From: Parasponia andersonii
Taxonomy: Eukaryota > Streptophyta > Magnoliopsida > Rosales > Cannabaceae
Direction: 5' to 3'
Assembly: GCA_002914805.1 (NCBI GenBank)
Contig: JXTB01000036.1
Location: forward strand, 229,936-293,935
Length of the DNA stretch: 64,000 bases
Shown here: piece by piece, positions 47,400 to 59,292 of the stretch
Numbering within the stretch: the stretch's first letter is position 1
Layout: every line of letters starts with the position of its first letter
The notes under the pieces: model-generated
Told to the model about the DNA's origin: nothing
Databases searched by the model: none
Seen by the model: only the letters and a program-made list of their open reading frames with translations
Translations under genes and position numbers: made by a program

Positions 47400-48163
47400 A
47401 TTCGTCAATAAAGATAACTACTTATATTCATCATTCATTGATCGTCATTCGTTATTCGTCATTCTTTGGTCGTCATTCGTCATCATCAATAAGGATGTCT
47501 CCTCATCGATCATTCGATTTGGTTCACCTTTTATAGTTTTATGGTAGTCTTCGAATACCATAAAACTCAGGAGGTAATGGGATCAGAATATTATCTTCTA
47601 CTTGCTTCCTAAGGGACTATGCAAAATGTCCATTTAGAGGGGTCGGAATTTTAGATCGCCGAAATTTCTAAAATTTCTTAAAATCTTAGGATTTTCTCCT
47701 CGCTTCATGCCATAGCATGTCGTATTATGCAATTTCCTTCCTCCAACAATAGAGTAACTAAGCAAAACGTTCATTGTTCGATGTGATATATTGCTATATT
47801 ACATTTTTTTATGGAACTTTTGAAAAATAGTATTGAGTTCACACCACTCATACTTGTTGTTTTCTTAAGTAACCTAACCTATCCCAACACTTAAAACCCG
47901 TTTTAAGTATTAGATTCGAATCACAATAGTGTACCGATCAGTTACCTAGTGATTGACTACTTGGTTAAATTATGTATCTTTATATTACAATATAATGTTT
48001 TAATTGTTTTGTAGGAATAAACGTTTAATAAAGAAAGCATTCATTGATAAAGGCTTGCACCTGTATGCAAGCAAAGTATTACAAAAAAATTAAGGGATGA
48101 AGCCCGCATTGTTCTAAAATTACGAAGCCCGCATTGTTCTAAAATTAAAAAAAAAAAAAAACT
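47400..48163. other. Spacer between integrase and antisense gene, element A
   Basis: A few copies of a GATCGTCATTCGT-type word lie at 47430-47480; the same minisatellite is expanded in element B. The rest has no coding signal and should contain the convergent 3' ends of the sense and antisense transcripts. Confidence 0.55.
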
Positions 48164-50740
48164 ATGCAGATGTGCTCGCTCCACCATCTCCAGTTTTGGC
48201 AGACTCCACTTCCTTCCAACTCTGGACAAGCTCGACCACATCTTCACCAAGGATAGAAAAGTCGAAGTCCAGATACTCGCAGAAGATATTATATAATATG
48301 GTCGACGAGGCGATGTCACTGGCTTTTTCTTCGAGCTCCTTGCCTTCGGTAGCCTTGAACTCTTCTATAGCCTTGTGAGCTACCTCTGTGGTCGCCTCTT
48401 TCATGTGATCCGGATGCTTGAAGATGATCTTCTTAAATTCTTTAATTTTCTCCTCGAGCTTCTCCTTGGTCAGACCTTCAAGCAGCTACTGCCTCTCTAA
48501 TTCGAAGGCTTTTCTCTCTTCCTCACAAGCTTTCTCCGAGTATTCGAATGCTTAGGTTATTTCTTTGACTTTTTTGGCTTTTTTCAAACATTCGAGGATT
48601 GGATCATGCATCAGGACAGCAGCCGCAGTAGTCTGAAAATATAATATATCAATACTAGAAAAGTATGTTGAAGAGTGAAGATAGAGGATACTTACATTCG
48701 CCAACATCCTCATTGTAGAGCTGAAGGTGACCTTGGCTGGTCGTCGCTTCATCCTCTCCCAGCCATCTTCAGAGGTAAAACGGTCGATAAAGGCCACACT
48801 CATACTAGCTTTTTCTGGCAGTTGATGAATGAGTGCGAAAAGCTTCTCGTCTTTATCGACCTTGCTCGGTCCTTCACTAGAAGTGGCCGTCTCCTTGGGT
48901 GGCTCAGTTTGGCTCATAGTTAGTGGAGACTGAGGAGGAGGCGTGCTTACCGGGAAATCCTCGAAGGCGACTTTTCATTTCTTTGAAGTGTCGACCTTCT
49001 CTTTCCATTTTGTCATTGGAGGTGTGCTCTCTGGTGTCTTGGAATTTGCCATTCACCACAGAGTAGAAGGTGGTGCTCGCGGTCCACTGCCAATAACCAT
49101 TTCTGTACAAATATGTGAGTCAGTATGCGAGGTGGTATAATACGATGAGAGGAAAAAGAAAAATAACTACCTTCTTGCTAATGAGAGATTGGTGGTGATG
49201 CAGCTTCTGAAGAGGATACTTCTGAGACTGTAGGTGCGGCAGGTGCTTTTCATTTCCTGGGTTTTGAAGACGAGACACTCTTTTCCTTTTATTTTCTCAG
49301 CTTCTTCTTCGAGCTCGAAGGTTTGGTGGGATGGTTAGTAGAATCTGGGAAGGCGGCTCCCCTTAGAAGCAGTCCACAAGCAACTAAGTTCTTGGTCGTC
49401 CTAAGCTTCTTCCAATCAAACTCTTTGATCGGAAGGTTATTTATTTTATATACCCTTACGAGCTGCTCTTTGGAGAGTCCTAGTCGTTTCCTGTTATCTG
49501 CGATGACAAACAAGTGCAATCAGAATAATATATTTATGTAGAGAAGATGATAAGCTGAAAGTTACCTACCAGGTTTCTGAAAGAAGCCGTTATCTGCGTA
49601 GTCAAAGTGGAAAAATAGATTTTTCCATTTTTCCATGTTGTTGCAAACCCCATAGATAGTTTTTATTGCTTGGTTCGACTACTTGCTCGCATAAAAGAAG
49701 CCGAAGTCTAATGGGTTTGATTTTACTTTGTAGAACCAAGTGAACTCTTAAGGAGTGGGGGTATCTAAGCCTAGTTTATGGTATAGTATGTACAAACCTA
49801 CCATGTATCTATAAGTGTTTGGAGTTAGTTGAAAAGGAACGACTCCATAACAATCGATGATTGATTTTATGTAAGGATGAAGTCGGAGGTGGACACTGCA
49901 TCTAAGAACTGCTTCTGAGAATGAGGTAATTCTGCGATGAGATGTGTGTGGTCGATTGAACTCTGTGGGAAGGCATAGAGGAACGTCAATTTTATAGTCG
50001 CAAATGATTTTTCTGAGCTTGTTTGTTGAACAGCTACATTGGTACATGACCAGTCTCCCTCTACATATTGATAACCCGTTGCAAATGCAGGGGCATCTCT
50101 GATATGCCGAGGCCATTGGTCTTGAGGAAGGTTGCCTATGCGATGACTACTTTGCCTGACCCCGGTTATTTCCACTTCAGATTCTGGCTCAAGGTAGTCT
50201 TCGAGATTTATAGAGCTAACGCTGGTATTGGAAGATTCTCCTGAGAATGCATTCCCTTCCCTAAAATCCTCACTACTAGATATCTGAAAAGAAATATGGA
50301 TAGATTTAGTCCTATGTGAGCATCAGGGAACTTAGCTATATGAGAGCAGTTTTGGGGTCTCATTCTAAGATTGCATCAACAAGTTGCTCATCGAATTTTT
50401 TCTAATCAATCTACGGATTCATAAAAATTGTTCGAGCAATTCTTCGACAATTTGTTACTCGACTGATTATAGTTTTCAAAAAATAAGGTTTCAGATCCTA
50501 AAATTATTCTACAAGTTTGTTTGTCTGTCAGTCATCTAAAGAGTCTATTCTATAAATTAATGGAGGCAATCTGAAAAATTTCTATTTTACAGTCCATCCG
50601 AATATGGGATGGGGTTATATTTAGAATATTTAGGCTCTATGATTTGTTCCTATTTTCTAGAAATAAGATCTGTAAATGAGAGTTCTGGAAAAATTGAAGA
50701 ATAAGAGAGAGATGATATAAACTAACCTTTCTTCGAAGAC
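48164..50740 (-). pseudogene. Spliced antisense accessory gene of element A (broken)
   Basis: It lies opposite to gag-pol. Exons inferred by comparison with element B: a 5' exon ending at 50727, then 50283-49570, 49497-49171, 49102-48696 and 48632-48164. All introns have GT and AG ends (443, 72, 68 and 63 nt). The conserved domain reads LHPYIKSIIDCYGVVPFQLT, then PNTYRYMVGLYILYHKLGL, and resembles the Pfam 'putative gypsy type transposon' family (PF04195, from memory). The C-terminal exon has HKAIEEFKATEGKELEE and NIFCEYLDFDFSILGEDV with coiled-coil character. Compared with B there is a short deletion near 50035 that shifts the frame, and several stops. The role of such accessory ORFs is unknown. 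Confidence 0.75.
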
Positions 50741-51314
50741 AGAGGGACCAAGCTGATGTTTGGAGGATTGTGATAATAACTTCGTCGGAGAAGATGATAA
50801 AACTATACAAGCTGAGAAATAGAACGATGCCAGAAGGATTGCTCTGTGGACGCTTCGGGTTTCAGGAGAGAAAAACAGGAGGCAATAGGGTTTGAGTGAT
50901 GAGGAAGAGGCGGAGTGATTTTTGATATATGTCCTTGGTGTCGCCAAATCACAGCTATAGATCAAGGTATTTAATGTTCAGTTCTAAAGGTCGAAGATCA
51001 CACGAGCGTTAAGTTTTCCGAAATTAAATCGGTATCTTTTCAAAATTTGAAACGTCTCGATTTAAGACAACAGCTGGCAACATCGTTGTCATCATGACTA
51101 CTCGAAAATGGGAAAGTCTCCTTAGGTTTTGCTATTCTTCTGAAAAAAGGTGACACATGGTTTCGTCTGTCAAAAAAAGGTACACGTGATCCTGAAAAGG
51201 TGAGATTTGAGAGCTGGTGACTTTTCAAAGATCTCAAGCTTAAGTCATGGCGTCGCATTTTTAAAGCTCGCACTTATCAGAGAAGGAAGCTCCATTTTGT
51301 CCTAAAGAACTAAT

Positions 51315-51328
51315 AGAGCTGGGGGGCA
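51315..51328 (+). other. Polypurine tract of element A
   Basis: AGAGCTGGGGGGCA lies just before the 3' LTR. Element B has GGAGCTGGGAGGTAAT in the same place, so the purine-rich block is conserved. It would prime plus-strand DNA. Confidence 0.7.
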
Positions 51329-51330
51329 AT

Positions 51331-51958
51331 TATTGTACAGTCTAAAAACTAGATGATAGTCAATGTCAAAAAGGGAAAGTTAGCAACTAAGAGGACGTGA
51401 CAGGTCACACGAGTAAGTTAAGTACGACCTCTTTCGAGTAAGTCGAATACGACATCCCTCCGAATAAATTGCAACCTCCTCTGAACAAGTTAAGTGCGAC
51501 TAGAATGAAAAGGAAAGTAGATCAAGCTTCGTCAAACGAGTAATTTACAAAAAAAGGGAAACAAAAGATTCTCTTTCAAGATCGACCAGTCGTTTCATTT
51601 AAGTTATTACCCAGTTTTATTGTTACTCAAATTGTATTTTCTAATTATACACTTACCCGTTTTCATAATCGGGAAACATTGAACTACCTTCACCTATATA
51701 AAGGGAAGATCGATGCTACCGTGGGAAATCGATCTTTTTGGAAAAAAACTTAAGGACTCACTTTCTGAACATACTCTGCACTCTCTTGTAATCTTCCAGA
51801 AAATAGTGAACAACAATGGATGTAGGCTCATCTTTTTTAGGGCCGAACTACTATAAAATTCTTGTCTCTTTTACATACTTTGATTGATCAACTATTTACA
51901 CACACAAGCCACATCTTGTAATTTCTTAAATTCATTATTGACAAAACCTCCGTCAACA
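51331..51958 (+). repeat. 3' LTR of element A
   Basis: Begins TATTGTACAGTC and ends CCGTCAACA; colinear with 40883-41508 over its whole length. TATA box TATATAA at 51695-51701. Confidence 0.92.
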
Positions 51959-51963
51959 ATCTC

Positions 51964-52436
51964 AAAGCTGGAAACAAATTAATTACTCTACAATAAATAT
52001 CTTTTTTATCATTTAATAATTTTCCATGTCCATCAATAAATATGGTAACATAAAGCACGCACATCAATTGATTTCGTTGCACCAACGTGTGCAAACACAT
52101 CAAACTCGAGCAAATGCTTAGTAACATCATGCTACTACAAATTGTCTTTAGCTTAAGTCTTTGTCCATACATGCTAAGTGACGTGTTGGGTATAAGCGCA
52201 AAGAACTAACATGGTTCGTACATTCTAATATATCATATGCTGTTACACTGTATGACATTAACTAATTCAATTTGAATATTACATAATACCCATAATTAAC
52301 AATACAATATAAATCATTCACGTGTACGGATGACAAACAAAAGTTTCATACCAATAAATAATATTAATGCCTATGCTTATTTTTTTCAAAGTAATCATGG
52401 CATCTCTCGTATGCCTAAAGGTACTATGAGCCATTC
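51964..52436. other. Spacer between elements A and B
   Basis: This is the host sequence left between two independent insertions (with the TSDs the gap is 51959-52441, 483 bp). A minus-strand open frame of 94 codons starting at 52172 runs out of the spacer into the 3' LTR of A and has no family resemblance I recognise. The spacer could belong to an older element, but I cannot name it. Confidence 0.5.
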
Positions 52437-52441
52437 ATTAG

Positions 52442-53109
52442 TATTGACGGAGGTTTTGTCAACAATAAATTTAGGAAAATTATAAAATATGGTTTATGTG
52501 TGAAAATAGTTAATTAACTAAAGCAAACAAAGAGATAAAAATTTTATAATAGTTCAGCTCCAAAAAAGATGAGCCTATGTCCACTGTTTTTCACTATTTT
52601 CTGGAGAATTACAAGAACTCAAAATTACAATGTGTTGTCCGAAAAGAAGAAGTAAAAGTTTAAAAGGTTCTCCAAAAATTCCCTCAAAGATCCCCTATCG
52701 AAATTGAACTCCCTTTATATAGGTGAGGATAGCTCAATGTTTCCCAATTGTAAGAATGGTAACTGTATATTCGGGTAATACAATTTGAGTAACAATATAA
52801 CTGGGTAATCACTTAAATGAGATGACTGGTCGATCTTTAAAGAGAAACTTTTGTTTTCTTTTATTTGTAGGTTACCTGTTTGACGAAGCTTAGTCTAGTT
52901 TCTTTTTCATTCTGGTCGCACTTAACTCGTTCGGAGGAGGTCACACTAAACTCGTTCAGAGGAGGTCGCACTAACTTATACGGTGGAGGTCGCACGTAAC
53001 TCTTTCGGAAAAGGTCGTACTTAATCTTACTCATACGACCTGACACTCACTTGGTCAACTTTTCTCTTCATAGCATTGACCAACATATAGGATTTTAGAC
53101 CGCACAACA
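52442..53109 (-). repeat. 3' LTR of element B
   Basis: 668 bp; plus strand TATTGACGGAGG to GACCGCACAACA. A purine tract follows it at 53113-53125 (GAGCTGGGAGG on the minus strand). It has one copy of the 52-bp GGTCGCAC block that is doubled in the 5' LTR. Confidence 0.92.
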
Positions 53110-53559
53110 ATTACCTCCCAGCTCCATTAGTTCTTTAGGACAAAATAGAGCTTCCTTCTATTATAAGTGCAAGCTTAAAAAATGTAACGTCATGACCTAG
53201 ACTTGAGAGTCGAAGAGTCGTCAGATCTTAAATCTCACCTTTTTCAAGATCACGCGCACCTTTTTCTGACAGATGAAACCACGTGTCACCTTTTCTAAGA
53301 AGAATAGCAAAACTCGAGGAGACTTTTCCCTTTTTTTTCCTTTTTAAACAGTCATAATGATAGCGATGATGCCAGCTGTCGTCTTAAATCGAATCGTTTC
53401 AAATTTTGAAAAGATACCGATTTAATTTCGGAAAAATCAAATCCCGCGTAAACTTCGGCCTTTGGATCTGAAAATNAAAACTTATCATCTGCTATTTCTC
53501 TCGAAACCCGAAGTATTCACAGAGTAATCCTTCCGGCGTCGTTCTGTTTCTCAGCTCGC

Positions 53560-56162
53560 ACAACTTTGTCATCTTCTCCGACGAAGCTATCATCATAATC
53601 CTTCAAACGTCATCTTGGTCCCTCCGTCTTCAAAGAAAATTTAGTATATATCCTCTCTCTCTTGTTCTTCGATTTTTCCAGAACTCTTATTTATAGATCC
53701 TAGAGTAGAAAATAGGAACAAACCGTAGAGCCTAAATATTCTGAACATAAACTCATCCCGTATTTGGATGGATTGTAAAATAGAAATTTTTAGATCCTCT
53801 TCATTGGTTTATAGATTCTTCCTTTAGATGACTAACAGAGATGAACTTGTGAAAGAGTCTTTTATTTTTTTTTAACGACTGCTTGAACGATTTTTATGAA
53901 TTCCTAGATCGATTAGAAAAAATTAGATGAGTAGCTTATTGATGTTATCCTAGGATAAGACCCCAAAACTGCTCGCATATAGCTAAGATCCCTGACACTC
54001 GTATAGGACTAAATCCATTTATATTTCTTTTCAGATATCTAGTAGTAAGGATTTTAGGAAAGAGAATGCATTCCTAGGAGAATCTTCTAATACTAGTGTT
54101 AGCCCCATAAACCTCGAAGATTACCTTGAGCCAAAACCCGAAGTTGAGATAACCAGGGTCAGGCAAAATAGTCCTCGCATATGCGACCTTCCTCAAGACC
54201 AATGACCCCGGCATATCAGAGATGCTCCTGTGTTCGCAACGGGTTACCAATATGTAGAGGGAGACTGGTCATGTACCAATATAATGACGAGCTGCACCAC
54301 AAACAGGCTCAGTAAGATCATATACAACTACCAGATCACCATCTCTCTTCATCTTCTCATGGAGTTTAATCGACCACATACACCATCTCGCGGAATTGCC
54401 TCATTCTCTGAAACAGTTCTCAAGTGCAGGGTCCACCTTCCACTTCATCCTTACATAAAATCCATCGTCGACTATTACGGAGTTATTCCTTTTCAACTAA
54501 CTCCAAACACTTATAGATACATGGTAGGTTTGTACATACTATACCATAAACTAGGCTTAGAAACCCCCAATCCTGAAGAGTTCGCATGGTTTTACCAAGT
54601 GAAATCAAACCCATCAGACTTCGGTTTTTTTTATACGAACAAGTAGTCGAACCAAGTAATAAAAACTATCTACGGGGTTCGCAACAATATGGCAAAATGG
54701 AAAAATCTATTTTTCCACTTTGACTATGCGGATAACGGCTTCTTTCAGAATCCTGGTAGGTAGCTTTCAATTTATCGCCTTTTCTGTATAATCATATTTA
54801 TTCTGATCACACTCGTATGTCATCGCAGACAACAGGGAACGGCCTAGACTTTCCAGAGAACAGCTTGCAAGGGTGTACAGAATCAACGACCTTCTGATTG
54901 AGGAATTCGATTGGAAGAAGCTTGGGACTTCCAAGAACTTAGACACGTGTGGTTTGCTTCCTAGGGGAGCCGCGTTCCCTGATCCCACTGTCTATTCGAC
55001 CAGACTCTCGAGCTCGAAGAAGAAGAAGCCGAGAAGTAGACAGAAAAGAATGCCTCGTCTTCCAAACCTAGGAAATGAAAAGCACCTGCCACCCCTACAA
55101 CCTCGGAACCATCATCTCCAGAAACCACATCACCGCCAGCTTCTCAGCAGCAATAAGGTAATTATATATATTTTTTATCATCATCGTATTACATCACCTC
55201 ACTTGCTGACTCACATCTGTATAGAAATGGTTATTGGTAGCGGACTGTGAGCACTGCCTTCCACTCTGGGGTCCATGGCAAAGTCCAAGACGCCAGAGAG
55301 CATACCTCCATCGATGTCAAAAAGGAAAGAGAAGGTCGACACTTCCAAGAAATGAAAAGTCGCCTTCGAGGATATCTCGACAAGCTCGCCTCCTCCACAG
55401 CCTCAAACTGTGAGCCATCCTGAACCATTCAAGGAGACTGCCACTTCTTCGGAACCGAACCAGGTTGATAAGGATGAGGAACTCTTCGCACTCCTTAATC
55501 AATTATCGGAGAAAGTTGGTATGAGCGTAGCCTTCATTGATCGCTTCACTTCCGAAGAGGGCTGGGAGAGGATGAAGCGACAATCTACCAAGGTTGCCTT
55601 TGGTTCTGCGATGAGGATGTTGGCAAATGTAAGCATCTTCTTTTTTTTCTTTTCAATGCATTTTTCTGGTATTAATGTGTTATATTTTCAGACTGCTACA
55701 GCTGCTATCCTAATGCATGACCCAGTCCTCGAGTATTTGGAGAAGGCCAAAAAAGTCGACGAGATAACTCAAGTATTCGAGGACTTGAAGAGGACTCGCG
55801 AGAAGGAGAAAAAAGCCTTCGATTTAGAGAGGCAGCAGCTGCTCGAAGGTCTGGCCAAGGAGAAGCTTGAGGAAAGAATTAAAGAGCTTGAAAAGACTTT
55901 CTCTGAGCATCCGGATCGCATAAAGGAGGCGACAACAGAGGCAGCTCACAAGGCTATTGAAGAGTTCAAGGCTACTGAAGTCAAGGAGCTTGAAGACAAA
56001 GCCAGTGACATCGCCTCGTCGACCATCATATACAACATCTTCTGCGAGCATCCGGACTTCGACTTTTCCATCCTTGGCGAAGACGTGGCCGAGCTTGTCC
56101 AAAGTTGGAGGGAAGATGAAGCTACCAAAACTCGAGATGGTGGAGCGAGCATGTCTGTATAA
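53560..56162 (+). pseudogene. Spliced antisense accessory gene of element B
   Basis: Opposite strand to gag-pol. Inferred exons: a 5' exon ending near 53640 (its donor site is mutated here), then 54035-54755, 54829-55157, 55225-55628 and 55692-56162, with introns of 73, 67 and 63 nt at the same places as in element A. The main domain, at about 54230-54640, reads VHLPLHPYIKSIVDYYGVIP and QLTPNTYRYMVGLYIL, similar to the Pfam 'putative gypsy type transposon' family. A Lys/Pro-rich linker follows in exon 3. The C-terminal part (55410-56162) is open and includes FIDRFTSEEGWERMKR, a strongly charged coiled coil (EERIKELEKTF, HKAIEEFKATEV) and FDFSILGEDVAELVQSW. Stops in exons 2 and 3 (such as 54205 and 54645) break it. 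Function unknown. Confidence 0.78.
55629..55691 (+). other. 63-nt intron without stop codons, antisense gene of element B
   Basis: Starts GTAAGC and ends TATATTTTCAG; a multiple of three with no stop, so reading through it keeps the frame and adds 21 residues rich in Phe. The homologous intron in A (48633-48695) is also 63 nt, starts GTAAGT and ends TATATTTTCAG, and flanking exon sequence is conserved. It is T-rich and diverged faster than the exons, as an intron should. Confidence 0.75.
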
Positions 56163-56279
56163 TAATAATGTTCTTTTATTTATTTTTTTTTTAAACTTCA
56201 GAGCAATACGGGCTTGGTCCCCTATTATTTGTATTTCTTTGCTTGCATATAGGTACGAGCTTTTATCAATGAATAAATA

Positions 56280-57050
56280 CTTTCTTTATTAGACGTTTAT
56301 TCCTGCAAAACAATTAGCACACTAAGTCGTAATATAGAAGATAATTAATTTAACCAAGTAGTCAATAACTAAGTGACTGATCGGTACGCTATTGCGATTT
56401 GAATCCAACACACTTAAAATGGTTGTGTTAGGATAGGTTAGGTCACTTAAAAAAACAGCAAGTATGAGTGATGCAAACTTAATACTGTTTTTCAAAAGTT
56501 CCATGGCAAAATGTAAATATAGCAATATATCATATCGAACAATGAACGTTTTGCTTAGTTACTTTGTTGTTCGATGAGGGAAATTGTGTAATACGACATG
56601 CTAAAGCATGAAACGAGGAGAAAATCCTAAGATTTTAAGGAATTTTAGATATTTCGACGATCTAAAATTTCGACCCCTCTAAATGGACGTTTTGCATAGT
56701 CCTTTAGGAAGCAAGTATGAGACTCCCCCTTGAGTCTTATGGTATTCGAAGACTGCCATAAAACTATAAAAAGTACAAAATCGAATGATCGATAAGGAGA
56801 CACCCTTATTGATGATGACGAATGATGACCAACGAATGACGATCAAGAATGACGATCAACAAATGATGATTAACAAATGACGATCAACGGATGATGATTA
56901 ACAAATGACGATCAACGAATGACGAATAAGTAGATCTTTATTGATGAATGACGAAAACATGAAGATATACATGAAAATTTACTGATAATAGCGACGAAGT
57001 TATTTTGCATTCTAGGCATGCTCGATCTTTTGTCCACCAGTGTGAGCTAA
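56280..57050. other. Spacer between integrase and antisense gene, element B, with 14-bp minisatellite
   Basis: At about 56815-56930 about seven copies of a 14-bp unit (GATCAACAAATGAC and variants) follow each other; element A has only about three degenerate copies. Around it lie blocks conserved with A (47560-47760), such as CTAAATGGACGTTTTGCATA. No coding signal. Confidence 0.7.
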
Positions 57051-58260
57051 CTTATATATCCCAGGTCAAATAATAGCATCAATAACATACAGTCCTTCCC
57101 AAGAGGGTCTAAATACTCCAGCACCGTGCTCTTTATTATTAGGTAGGATTTGCTAAAGAACAAGGTCACCAACTTCAGATCCTCTTCATCTAACTTTAGA
57201 GTTATAATATCGAGTAGTGCGCTGTTGATATGATGCGATTCGAAGCTGAGACTGCTCGCACCTTTCTTCTAAAAGATCGAGCTCAATCCTCATCAGTGTT
57301 TTGTTACGATCTTGCTCATAGGTTGATCGTCGTAGAGAGCTCGTACCAATTTCAACCGGAACCATTGCTTTATATCTGTAAACTAAAGAGAATGGACTCT
57401 CTCCGATAGTTATTCATTGAGTGGTGCGATAAGCCCATAACACTTCAGGGAGTGCCTCTGGCCAAGCTCCTTTATGCTCTTCCAACTTTGTTTTATATTG
57501 TGTTTAAGTATTTTATTTATCGCTTCGACCTATCCATTGGCTTGTGGATGAACAACAGCAGAGAAATTCTTCTTGATACCTAAGTTGTTGCAGAAGTTAC
57601 GGAACTCGTTACAGTCAAATTGTTTCCTATTATCAGAAATTATGGTATGTGGTATACTATAACGGCAGATTATAGATTTTTCAACAAAAGCTATCATCTT
57701 TTTTGCGGAAATGGTACTCAAAGCTTCAGCTTCTGTCCACTTGGTGAAATAATCGACTGCGACCACTGCATACTTCAACCCACCTCGTGCCAATAGAAGT
57801 GTTCCGATAATATCAATTCCCCATACTGCAAATGGCCATAGACTGGTCATTGGAGTGAGAGGAATGGATGGCATCCTAGGAACAGTTGCAAATCATTGGC
57901 ATTTGTTATATCTCCTAGTAAATTCCATCGTATCCTTCTTTATGGTCGGCCAAAAATACCCTCATCTTAGAATCTTATTCGCAAGTGGCTGCCCCCCGGA
58001 ATGATTTCCGCATATTCCTTCGTGAATCTCCCTCATAATGTAGTCCACTTTTTCTTCATTGACACATAAGAATAGCGGCGCACTAAAACTCCTTCGATAA
58101 AGTTTCTCGTCATAGATAACATAGCGAGCTGTTTTCATTCGAAGTCGCTTTGCATCGTTTTTGTTTTCAGGGAGATCGCCATTTTGTATATAGTTCATTA
58201 TAGGATCTACCCACGATGATCTTTTATCAACCGTCATAGCTATTTGGGGCTCTGCATCGA
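57050..58260 (-). pseudogene. Integrase of element B (broken)
   Basis: 58237-57962 has the finger part YIMREIHEGICGNHSGGQPL. 57874-57530 has the core with WGIDIIGTLLLARGG, FTKWTEAEALST, ISDNRKQFD and HPQANG (first and second acidic residues present). A stop and shift separate them at about 57900. The rest of the core (GAWPEALPEVLW-like) and a GPY-type tail are readable in other frames down to about 57050. Confidence 0.82.
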
Positions 58261-58299
58261 TACTAGTTTTTTAAGAAACTCGATAGGGACCACCTTTAG

Positions 58300-59283
58300 T
58301 AATTCGGCATCTTTTGTTGAGGCAAGTTTAGCTAGGGCATCTGCCCGAGTATTCTTAATGCGAGGAAGAAGTTGAATATTATAGGCAGTGAATGTCGAGA
58401 ATAATCTTTGTATCTCCTATAAATAAGCCATCATTCTCTTTCCTCTTGCTTGATATTTGCCATTTACTTGCCAAACAACCAGCTGGGAATCACTGTATAC
58501 CTCAATTACTTCGACCTTTATTTCTTGTGCGAGTTTTAGCCCGGCTATCAGTGCTTCATATTCTGCCTCATTATTTGATGCTAGAAATTTGAAGTAAAGT
58601 GAACAATGAATATTGTGCCCTTTAGGACTGATTAGTACTAAGCCCCTACCAGCTCCATTCTCATTCGACGATCTATCGATATAAAGTTTCCACAATCTGG
58701 ATAAATCTGTAGTAGGCTTTTCGATTACTTCTATGGGAATATCGACATCATATGTGAATTCCGCAATGAAATCTGCGAGGGCTTGCCCTTTGATCATCGT
58801 GCGAGGTTGAAAATTGATGTCGAACTGACTCAACTCAACTGCCCATTTAAGTAGTCGTCTGGAAGCCTCAGGATTTTGTAGAACCTACTTTAATGGAAAG
58901 TTCGTGAAAACTTTAATGGTGTGCGCATGAAAATAAGGTCGAAGTTTCCTGAATGCGACAATGAGTGCTAATGCCAATTTCTCCATCTCTGGATATCTTG
59001 TTTTGGTATCGAGTAATCTTTTACTTACGTAGTACACTGGTCACTGTATCTTTTTATATTCTCGAATTAATGCAGCGCTTGTCACATATTTAAAAACAGC
59101 GAGGTATAAATATAATTCTTCAACCAGATTTGGCTTCAACAGGAGTGGAGAAGAACCCAAGTGTATTTTTAATTCTTGGAACTCCTGCTCGCATTCTCCC
59201 GCCCACTCGAACCTCTTCGAATCTTTTAATACTTCAAAGAATGGTTGGCACTTATCCGTCGACTTGGATACAAATCGACTCAA
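58300..59283 (-). pseudogene. RNase H and second RNase H of element B
   Basis: 59283-59041 carries the RT connection and the start of RNase H (LYLYLAVFKYVTSAALIREY). The continuation to about 58870 is in another frame. The second, archaeal-type RNase H at 58833-58417 shows LYIDRSSNENGAGRG, SNNEAEYEALIAGL and VYSDSQLVVWQVNG; its catalytic positions are better preserved than in element A. Stops and shifts break the polyprotein. Confidence 0.82.
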
Positions 59284-59292
59284 TGCGGCCAG

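Larger units (their letters stand above)
40883..51958 (+). mobile_element. Element A: Tat-lineage Ty3/gypsy retrotransposon, complete ends
   Basis: A 5-bp TSD, ATCTC, flanks it exactly (40878-40882 and 51959-51963). LTRs of 626 and 628 bp bracket an 11-kb element with primer-binding site, gag, protease, RT, RNase H, extra RNase H, integrase, a spliced accessory gene on the opposite strand, and a polypurine tract. The extra RNase H and the antisense gene fit the Tat lineage. The start codon of gag is lost and most frames have stops, so it is dead on its own. The two LTRs differ at roughly one position in ten over the first 240 bp by eye, mostly C/T and G/A changes, as expected for methylated old DNA. 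Confidence 0.93.

Noticed and set aside
46993-47547. 184-codon frame after the integrase of A
   Set aside because: The conserved integrase tail is in a different frame; this frame is a shifted reading of it.
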